Below are positions 6,792-11,191 of a DNA stretch of 11,191 bases, in pieces (within the stretch, counting starts at the first letter, position 1; each line of letters opens with the position of its first letter). The position numbers and the translations under genes were made by a program. The notes beneath the pieces were generated by a model that did no database searches, was not told the origin of the DNA, and saw nothing but the letters and a program-made list of their open reading frames with translations. Source of the DNA: an uncultured Lachnospiraceae bacterium (GTDB lineage: Bacteria > Bacillota > Clostridia > Lachnospirales > Lachnospiraceae); assembly GCA_934370915.1 (NCBI GenBank), contig CAKRNI010000077.1:1-11191 (forward strand). The letters run 5' to 3'.

Positions 6792-8474
6792 TTACAGCCC
6801 CAGCTCCTCAAACACACCTTTCAGGATGAGCTTCACCGAACCATCCTCCAGCACCTTGTGAAGTCCGCTGTATTTCAGGAGGTCGAAATATCCCATGGAT
6901 CCGCCCGCCGCGCAGAGCTTATAGTAATCTGCCCAGGCTGCCTTCCGGTCTTCCTTCATCTTTGTGTAGAACTCAAAGGCGCCCATCTGTGCCATCGCGT
7001 AATCTACATAGTAGAACGGATACAGGAAGATATGCTGCTGTTTGATCCAGAATGCTCCGCTCTCAAGGAACTCATTTCCTGCATAATTTCTCCACGGCAT
7101 GTAGATCTTCTCCAGACCACTCCAGACTGATCTCCGCTCCATGGCAGTCATTTCCGGATTTTCAAATACCTTATGCTGATATTCGTCTACGCAGAGCATA
7201 TACGGGATCTTCATAAGAGCGTCTGCCAGATGCTCTTTGCGGTATTCCTCCGCCTTATCTCCAAAGAAATTCTCCATCCACGGATAAGTCCAGAGCTCCA
7301 TGCTCATGGAATGGATCTCATTGATCTCACTGGTGGAATGGCATAATTCCGGGGTCTTCTGGTATTTTGCCGCTGTAAATCCTGCAAACGCGTGACCGGC
7401 CTCATGGGTCAGAACATTGACGTCCGCATCAGTTCCGTTAAAGTTTGAGAAAATAAACGGTGCATGATACTGCGGGAGCGTCGTACAGTATCCGCCGGCA
7501 CGTTTTCCGTGCTTGGAGTCCAGATCGAAAAGCTCGTACTCCATCATGAAATCAAAGAACTCTCCGCTCTCCTTGGAAAGCTCACGGTACATCTTCTGGG
7601 CTTCGCCGACAAGATATTCCTTATCTCCGATCGGAACCGGATTTCCGGACGGAGAAGCGATGGATTCATCATAATAATAGAGTGTATCGATTCCAAGAGC
7701 TTCCCTCTGACGCTCGTACAGCTTTGCTGCTGCCGGAACCACAACCTCGCGGACCTGTTTCCGGAATACCTCCAGCTCCTTCTCCGTATAATCAAAACGG
7801 CGGCGGCGCAGATATCCCATCGGAATAAAGCTCTTAAATCCAAGCTTCTTTGCCATACCGGAGCGGACCTTTACAAGACCGTCATAAACTTCCTCTAACG
7901 TCGGCGCAATTCCCTCATAGAGCTTTGCCCATGCCTCAAACGCCTCTTTTCTCTCCGCACGGTCTGTACTCTGCATAATCTTTAAGAGTCCGTAGTTTCC
8001 GATCTGCTCACCCTTAAATTCCACGGTGGCAGCCGCCTGTGTTTTCATAAAGCGGCTGACAAGCTCCGCTTCCTTCACCTGATCATCCACAATGGATTCG
8101 TCAGAAAGCTGTTTCTGGGCCTCCATATTCTGGATCAGGATCGTGCCGAATTCTTTTTCCATTTCAGCCTTAAACGGAGATGCCACGATCACCTCGCCCA
8201 TCTCTTTTTTCAGAATTTCGTATTTCGGCATCTGACTGTTGAAATATACCATCTCCGCCTCATAGAATTCATCTAAAAGATTGATCGTATTCCGGACATG
8301 TGCGACAGTCTTTGATGTCTCAAGCTCCGTGTCGGCTTCCACATAATCCATGTAGGCATTCCGAAATTCCTCGTAGTTTTTCGCTTCCTTCAACACCGCG
8401 ATATCCCCCGATACGCGCGCAAAGATTTTTTCCATGTCCGGACGGACATACTGAAGCTCTGCAAATTTTTTCAT
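6792..8474 (-). CDS. M3-family zinc oligoendopeptidase
   Basis: A cytoplasmic metallopeptidase of 560 residues that cleaves short peptides, with no signal peptide. The zinc site is HEAGH (357-361). The third ligand is probably Glu386 in NEIHSMSMELW, 29 residues after the first His, the spacing known for thimet oligopeptidase. The substrate-binding region HIFLYPFYYVDYAMAQ (481-496) carries the tyrosines typical of the family. The length and the HEAGH form fit the M3 oligoendopeptidase group distinct from classical PepF (about 600 residues), so no pepF symbol is given. The N-terminal 200 residues are helical. The ATG at 8474 follows AAAGGGG by about 10 bases. It lies 63 bases after the DUF5721-like gene and is probably co-transcribed with it; the hairpin at 6664-6712 ends the unit. 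No damage is seen. Confidence 0.95.
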   Translation of the reverse strand: MKKFAELQYVRPDMEKIFARVSGDIAVLKEAKNYEEFRNAYMDYVEADTELETSKTVAHVRNTINLLDEFYEAEMVYFNSQMPKYEILKKEMGEVIVASPFKAEMEKEFGTILIQNMEAQKQLSDESIVDDQVKEAELVSRFMKTQAAATVEFKGEQIGNYGLLKIMQSTDRAERKEAFEAWAKLYEGIAPTLEEVYDGLVKVRSGMAKKLGFKSFIPMGYLRRRRFDYTEKELEVFRKQVREVVVPAAAKLYERQREALGIDTLYYYDESIASPSGNPVPIGDKEYLVGEAQKMYRELSKESGEFFDFMMEYELFDLDSKHGKRAGGYCTTLPQYHAPFIFSNFNGTDADVNVLTHEAGHAFAGFTAAKYQKTPELCHSTSEINEIHSMSMELWTYPWMENFFGDKAEEYRKEHLADALMKIPYMLCVDEYQHKVFENPEMTAMERRSVWSGLEKIYMPWRNYAGNEFLESGAFWIKQQHIFLYPFYYVDYAMAQMGAFEFYTKMKEDRKAAWADYYKLCAAGGSMGYFDLLKYSGLHKVLEDGSVKLILKGVFEELGL

Positions 8475-8505
8475 GATAGGTAACCCCTTTCCCCAAGTTT
8501 CTCAT

Positions 8506-8533
8506 CCCGTTCCCTGCTGCCCGCAGGAACCGG
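8506..8533 (-). other. Hairpin in the spacer between the DUF5721-like and peptidase genes
   Basis: In minus-strand RNA, CCGGTTCCTGC can pair with GCAGGGAACGGG around the loop GGGCA, with one G-G mismatch and one bulged G. It starts a few bases after the upstream stop and has no following U-tract, so it is not a standard terminator. It may be an RNA processing or stability element between two genes of one transcript. Confidence 0.35.
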
Positions 8534-8537
8534 CTGC

Positions 8538-9029
8538 CTAACTGAAGACTACCCCGTTCTTTTTTAAGAACTTCTTCACATTCTCGTCCCACTCGTTCTC
8601 TAACGTCCTGTCCATGGTAAACTGTTTCATGGACGTCCCCGTAACGCAGATCATCTCGTGGTTCTCATACTGGATGTTGATGTAAAGCCCGCCGACCTGA
8701 TCCGGATAGATTCCCGGGACTTTCCCGGCCACGAACCGGTCCCTGGCGGATGGGGGCATCTGAAATACAATGCGGAAGCTCTCCGGAAGCCGTTTTCCCT
8801 TGATTAAGGAGTAGCAGACCGGCTTTAAGGTCTTCCATGAAGAGTACTCTTCGATCCTGTTTTCTTCCAGTTCCTCTTCGGAAAAATAGCCCTGACGGAC
8901 CTTTCCGTCGATGGTGAACTGGTTGTAGGTCACGATCTCCGCTTCCCGCACCAGAAATTTATCAAAGATCTCCCCGATGAAAAGCCCTGCCGTAAACGCT
9001 TTCTGCTCTTCGATCTTTAATGCAACCAT
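8538..9029 (-). CDS. DUF5721-like protein of unknown function
   Basis: A 163-residue soluble protein without signal peptide or membrane helix. From memory, its opening (MVALKIEEQKAFTAGLFIGE), the TFNxFTIDG-like segment YNQFTIDGKVRQGYF (35-49), the central WKTLKPVCYSLIKGKRLP stretch (65-82) and the following IVFQMPPS resemble the DUF5721 family of Lachnospiraceae and relatives. No catalytic motif is visible. The many alternating hydrophobic residues suggest a mixed alpha/beta fold. The ATG at 9029 follows CGGAGG by 7 bases. It precedes the M3 peptidase by 63 bases in the same direction. Upstream, the palindromic element at 9106-9238 separates it from the parvulin-like lipoprotein, so the element may carry or disturb its promoter. 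The gene is surely real; no function is proposed. Confidence 0.85.
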   Translation of the reverse strand: MVALKIEEQKAFTAGLFIGEIFDKFLVREAEIVTYNQFTIDGKVRQGYFSEEELEENRIEEYSSWKTLKPVCYSLIKGKRLPESFRIVFQMPPSARDRFVAGKVPGIYPDQVGGLYINIQYENHEMICVTGTSMKQFTMDRTLENEWDENVKKFLKKNGVVFS

Positions 9030-9097
9030 TATTTACCTCCGCATGTTGTTTCCCTGATTCTGTCTGGAACTTTTCACCTGTTCCATATCTGTCCTGC

Positions 9098-9105
9098 TTA
9101 AAATA
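9098..9105. repeat. Left copy of 8-bp direct repeat (putative target-site duplication)
   Basis: TTAAAATA directly abuts the left end of the palindromic element. An identical copy abuts the right end at 9239-9246. Exact 8-bp flanking repeats are the usual footprint of transposition. Confidence 0.7.
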
Positions 9106-9238
9106 GTTACTGTTCACGCTTTGCGCAAACAGTAACTGATTTTGCCGATGCTTCGCATTCCGAATCGGCAAAATCCACTACCACCACTGTATTGTACGGA
9201 ATTTTCAGTTCAGAAAATTCCTACCCGTGTACAGTAAC
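9106..9238. mobile_element. MITE-like palindromic element, 133 bp, with terminal inverted repeats
   Basis: The ends are GTTACTGTTCACG (9106-9118) and CGTGTACAGTAAC (9226-9238), inverted repeats matching at 12 of 13 positions. They are bordered on both sides by the exact direct repeat TTAAAATA. Inside are three hairpin-forming palindromes. The first has 9-bp arms (9106-9114 with 9128-9136) plus an inner CGC-TTT-GCG. The second is a perfect 12-bp repeat (9138-9149 with 9164-9175). The third has 9-bp perfect arms (9198-9206 with 9213-9221). The terminal motif occurs three times in all, since the first hairpin's right arm repeats it. No transposase gene fits in 133 bp, so any movement would depend on an enzyme encoded elsewhere. 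An 8-bp duplication occurs in several transposase families; I do not assign one. It could alternatively be a REP/BOX-like regulatory repeat. Confidence 0.7.
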
Positions 9239-9246
9239 TTAAAATA
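9239..9246. repeat. Right copy of 8-bp direct repeat (putative target-site duplication)
   Basis: TTAAAATA directly follows the right terminal inverted repeat and is identical to 9098-9105. Removing the element with one copy would leave a continuous 60-base-shorter-type spacer typical of this operon spacing, consistent with insertion into intergenic DNA. Confidence 0.7.
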
Positions 9247-9296
9247 TACTCTTATGCCATTACAGCTGTACGGACCTGGTGGACAATTTTAAGATG

Positions 9297-10271
9297 TTAA
9301 CTGTCAGCACCTTTACATACTGTTTCAAATATCTCGAAAAAGTCCGCCGAAGTCTTCTCCCCGTCAGTTATGGAAAGATTTTTCCACAGACTGTCGTCCT
9401 TCGCGAGATGGACGTTTGCCGCATACTCCGAGTATATCTCGTAGAACGCCTCATTTTTCTTCTCCCGGATCATCTCTTCCTTACGGATCTTTGTCGCAGC
9501 CTCATCGTAATCGTTCACGCAGCGCAGGATATAATATTTCCCGTCTGCCTCGACCACATCGCTGATTTCCCCGGCGGACAGGGCATACGCAGCCTGCTCA
9601 TAAGCATCCGGGCTCATGCCCCTGGATATCTTTTTCTCGATCTCCTGATCCTCGGAAACTGCCTTCGCGACGGTCAGAAAATCCGTTCCCTCCGTCCGGA
9701 CCTTTTTCAACGTCTCATCCGCCTGATTTCTGTCGGAGAGTACGATCTCATCCACGGTGATGACCTTCGCCTCGCTGTCGCTGACTTCCAGATTGACGCT
9801 CTCCGTCAGCGTCTCCACCAGTCGTTCTGCCTTCCAGTAGTCTTCATACAAAGATTCTACCACATCCCGGTCAATTTCGGAACCATCTCCCGCGTTTTTT
9901 AGGTTTTCCATGTACTGCGCCGCCGCCTGCTTTACCAGGTCCCGCTCTTTTCCTGAGAGCGTGATCTTTTCTTCGTCCGCCATGCGGCTCATGGTCTTTA
10001 ATTCCTTCAGGAAATCGTGGATCTGGGACATCAGAGTCTCGCCGAAGGTAGTGCCGGACCCGTCCACCACCGTATCCCAGATCTTATCTGTATATAATTC
10101 TTCATAACGGAGCCGCTCTGTGGTGACGATCACCATCGTCTCGGCCTTCCCGTACTCTCTCTCACTTTTTCTGCCGGAAAGCAGCGTTTCCTTCACACCG
10201 CATCCGCAGACAACTGCTGCCGCGAGGACGACCGCCGCAAGCGTTCTTCCCCATCGGTTCCATTTTCCCAT
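9297..10271 (-). CDS. Lipoprotein with degenerate parvulin-like (PrsA/SurA-type) domain
   Basis: A predicted extracytoplasmic lipoprotein of 324 residues. The signal peptide has a basic start (MGKWNRWGR), a hydrophobic stretch and a lipobox VCGC, so Cys24 is the likely lipid anchor. Residues about 45-155 are helical and resemble the chaperone N-domain of SurA/PrsA proteins. Residues about 165-255 align by eye with parvulin peptidyl-prolyl isomerases, best at QAAYALSAGEISDVV (226-240) followed by GKYYILR (244-250). Two histidines typical of active parvulins are not seen: HIL near the domain start reads EIVL (175-178), and the late YHII position reads YYIL. I infer a folding chaperone with little or no isomerase activity. 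The ATG at 10271 follows GGAG by about 8 bases. It lies 91 bases after maf, probably in the same transcript. The lipoprotein call is strong; the PrsA-like role is moderate. Confidence 0.85.
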   Translation of the reverse strand: MGKWNRWGRTLAAVVLAAAVVCGCGVKETLLSGRKSEREYGKAETMVIVTTERLRYEELYTDKIWDTVVDGSGTTFGETLMSQIHDFLKELKTMSRMADEEKITLSGKERDLVKQAAAQYMENLKNAGDGSEIDRDVVESLYEDYWKAERLVETLTESVNLEVSDSEAKVITVDEIVLSDRNQADETLKKVRTEGTDFLTVAKAVSEDQEIEKKISRGMSPDAYEQAAYALSAGEISDVVEADGKYYILRCVNDYDEAATKIRKEEMIREKKNEAFYEIYSEYAANVHLAKDDSLWKNLSITDGEKTSADFFEIFETVCKGADS

Positions 10272-10312
10272 ATTTCTGTCTCCGATTTTATACTGTCCAT
10301 AATGTTTCAGAC

Positions 10313-10341
10313 GGCAACCGTTTCATCTCTTCCCGGTTACC
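10313..10341 (-). other. Hairpin in the maf-lipoprotein spacer
   Basis: In minus-strand RNA, GGUAACCG (10334-10341) pairs with CGGUUGCC (10313-10320) over 8 positions, including one U-G pair, around a 13-base loop. On the plus strand that pair is a C-A mismatch. No U-tract follows, so it is more likely an mRNA processing or stability structure than a terminator. Confidence 0.4.
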
Positions 10342-10362
10342 CGAAAAAATCCATTCCAAATC

Positions 10363-10950
10363 TTATATCGCATCCAGTTCCTTCAGTTTCCGGTATACAA
10401 GATGCACCGGCAGTCCCATGACATTCGCGTAGGACCCCCTTAATCCCTCGATATACCGCGCAAAGAAGCCCTGGACCGCATAGGCTCCCGCCTTATCCAT
10501 TGGCTCCTCGGAATCCGCATACTCCCGGATCTCCGCCTCCGTCATCCCGGATACCTGGACATCCGTCTCATCGTAGAAGGACACAACGGTATCTTTTCCG
10601 CCCGCTGCTCCCTTTTTCACGATGCACACGCCCGTGTAGACCTGATGGCTCCGTCCCGCGAGACTCCTTATCATCTCATATGCCTCTTCATGGCTCTTCG
10701 GCTTTCCAAGGATCTTCCCGTCTGCCGCGACCACCGTGTCGGATCCAAGGATCACCTTTCCTTCCGGCATGTCTTTTGCGACATCGACGGCTTTCTGCTC
10801 TGCAAGGCTCATCACGACCTCTGCAGGCACATCCGATGTGATCTTCTCCTCCACATGGCTCACGATGATCTCCGGGACAATTCCGATCTGTAAAAGCAGT
10901 TCTTTTCGCCGTGGTGAACCGGATGCCAGAATGATACTCTTTTTTTCCAT
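10363..10950 (-). CDS. maf: Maf family nucleoside triphosphate pyrophosphatase
   Basis: Maf proteins hydrolyse (often modified or surplus) nucleoside triphosphates to monophosphate and pyrophosphate, and are linked to house-cleaning and to septum formation arrest. The 195-residue protein has the N-terminal motif LASGSPRRKELL (8-19), the catalytic acid in GSDTVVA (Asp71), GKPKSHEEAY (82-91), and the C-terminal EPMDKAGAYAVQG and GSYANVMGLP segments, all complete. The pattern fits the YhdE-type (dTTP/UTP) subgroup, though substrate specificity cannot be fixed by eye. An in-frame ATG at 10983 would add 11 residues but has no ribosome binding site and starts before the usual family N-terminus. The ATG at 10950, with AAAGGA about 12 bases upstream, is preferred. 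The gene follows glycyl-tRNA synthetase and two hairpins, and precedes the parvulin-like lipoprotein. Confidence 0.96.
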   Translation of the reverse strand: MEKKSIILASGSPRRKELLLQIGIVPEIIVSHVEEKITSDVPAEVVMSLAEQKAVDVAKDMPEGKVILGSDTVVAADGKILGKPKSHEEAYEMIRSLAGRSHQVYTGVCIVKKGAAGGKDTVVSFYDETDVQVSGMTEAEIREYADSEEPMDKAGAYAVQGFFARYIEGLRGSYANVMGLPVHLVYRKLKELDAI

Positions 10951-10983
10951 CTTATATTTCGTTCCTTTATGTGTTTTCCGCAT

Positions 10984-11033
10984 GGACAGGAAAGAGGCGG
11001 TCTGACATAAACTCCAGCCGCCTCATTCTGTCC
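10984..11033 (-). terminator. Long hairpin between glycyl-tRNA synthetase and maf
   Basis: Minus-strand RNA can form a long stem. GAGGCGG (11018-11024) pairs with CCGCCTC (10994-11000), extended inward by CTG/CAG with one bulge. It is extended outward, after one T-T mismatch, by GAA/TTC and GGACA/TGTCC with one bulged C. Only TTTCC follows the core stem, and the outer stem would hide it, so termination is uncertain. It may be a partial terminator, or a leader structure ending about 33 bases before the maf ATG. Confidence 0.45.
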
Positions 11034-11057
11034 TGATTACAGACTTCTCCCATTCAC

Positions 11058-11087
11058 CGTAAAACTCCGGCCCTGAAAGGGTGCCGT
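11058..11087 (-). terminator. Probable terminator of the glycyl-tRNA synthetase gene
   Basis: About 25 bases after the stop, minus-strand RNA forms CGG-CA-CCCT / AGGG-CCG with loop TTC (11066-11087), followed by GAGTTTTAC. The stem is short, with a CA bulge, and the U-tract is only four bases, so read-through into maf is plausible. Confidence 0.4.
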
Positions 11088-11112
11088 TTCACGATTCCTG
11101 TTTTTCCGATAA

Positions 11113-11191
11113 TCAGAAGCTTAATTTTTCCTCAAAATAGCTCTTTAACTCTGCGATCGGGATACGAACCTGCTCCATCGTGTCTCTGTCA
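11113..11191 (-). CDS. glyQS: Glycyl-tRNA synthetase (single-chain type), C-terminal tail only
   Basis: Twenty-five codons plus the stop TGA are present; the gene continues beyond the window. The readable tail DRDTMEQVRIP, then IAELKSYFEEK, resembles the end of the anticodon-binding domain of dimeric, single-chain bacterial glycyl-tRNA synthetases. In these enzymes an R-D-x-M-x-Q-x-R motif precedes the final helix. The enzyme charges tRNA-Gly with glycine in the cytoplasm. Related anticodon-binding domains occur in prolyl-, histidyl- and threonyl-tRNA synthetases, so with so little sequence some doubt remains. Confidence 0.72.
   Translation of the reverse strand, partial: DRDTMEQVRIPIAELKSYFEEKLSF

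Noticed and set aside
8320..8592. Minus-strand 90-codon frame overlapping the peptidase start
   Set aside because: It is out of frame with two well-supported genes and shows no recognisable protein features.
9106..9238. CRISPR array or simple transcription terminator for the palindromic block
   Set aside because: There are no regularly spaced repeats with unique spacers. The hairpins lack good U-tracts, and the terminal repeats with flanking duplication fit an insertion better.
9279..9902. Plus-strand open frame of 207 codons opposite the parvulin-like lipoprotein gene
   Set aside because: It is wholly antisense to a gene with signal peptide, lipobox and family motifs, has no family resemblance or ribosome binding site, and reflects codon bias of the real gene.
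10287..10317. Promoter-like TTGCCG / TATAAA pair before the lipoprotein gene
   Set aside because: The spacer is 19 bases, and transcription would begin on the gene's own GGAG ribosome binding site, so it would not give a usable leader.
10951..10983. Longer Maf start (ATG at 10983)
   Set aside because: No ribosome binding site is present, and the extra 11 residues precede the normal family N-terminus.
1..11191. tRNA, rRNA or riboswitch genes
   Set aside because: Reading both strands of the intergenic spacers showed no cloverleaf, rRNA signature or known riboswitch core; any T-box for glycyl-tRNA synthetase would lie outside the window.

Overview
The window looks like chromosomal DNA of an anaerobic Clostridia-class Firmicute, most likely a Lachnospiraceae member of moderate GC. 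The grounds are strong GGAGG-type ribosome binding sites, a VanRS-like two-component system, a DUF5721-type protein (a family I know mainly from Lachnospiraceae), an M3 oligoendopeptidase of the HEAGH type and a single-chain glycyl-tRNA synthetase tail. Every gene I can support lies on the minus strand, so transcription runs from high to low coordinates. Assignments come from reading motifs; no database search was run.

Right part (11191 to about 9297): the last 25 codons of glycyl-tRNA synthetase are followed by two hairpins (11058-11087 and 10984-11033). Then come maf (nucleotide pyrophosphatase / septum formation family) and a lipoprotein with a parvulin-like domain that appears to lack the catalytic histidines. 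Between this lipoprotein and the next gene sits a 133-bp palindrome-rich element (9106-9238). It has 13-bp imperfect terminal inverted repeats and is flanked by an exact 8-bp direct repeat, TTAAAATA. I read it as a small non-autonomous (MITE-like) insertion.

Middle part (9029 to 6660): a DUF5721-like gene is followed by a complete M3-family zinc oligoendopeptidase. A terminator-like hairpin (6664-6712) closes this unit. Three of its pairs are G-U pairs that can form only in the minus-strand RNA.

Left part (6467 to 1): six tightly packed genes form what should be one operon. In order they are an OmpR/VanR-type response regulator, a HAMP-containing histidine kinase (TTG start), an 827-residue secreted or membrane-anchored protein, an ABC ATPase, an ABC-2 permease (GTG start) and endonuclease IV (cut by the window edge). 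Neighbouring genes overlap by 11, 7 and 11 bases or are separated by 11 and 2 bases. The likely logic is a two-component system controlling its own ABC-2 exporter-like complex, which has a large extracytoplasmic partner reminiscent in layout of GldA/GldF/GldG-type systems. A base-excision-repair nuclease is translationally attached at the end. The substrate and signal are not readable from sequence.

The strongest candidates for a second look are the MITE-like element, the six-gene operon with its uncharacterised 827-residue component, and the degenerate parvulin lipoprotein.
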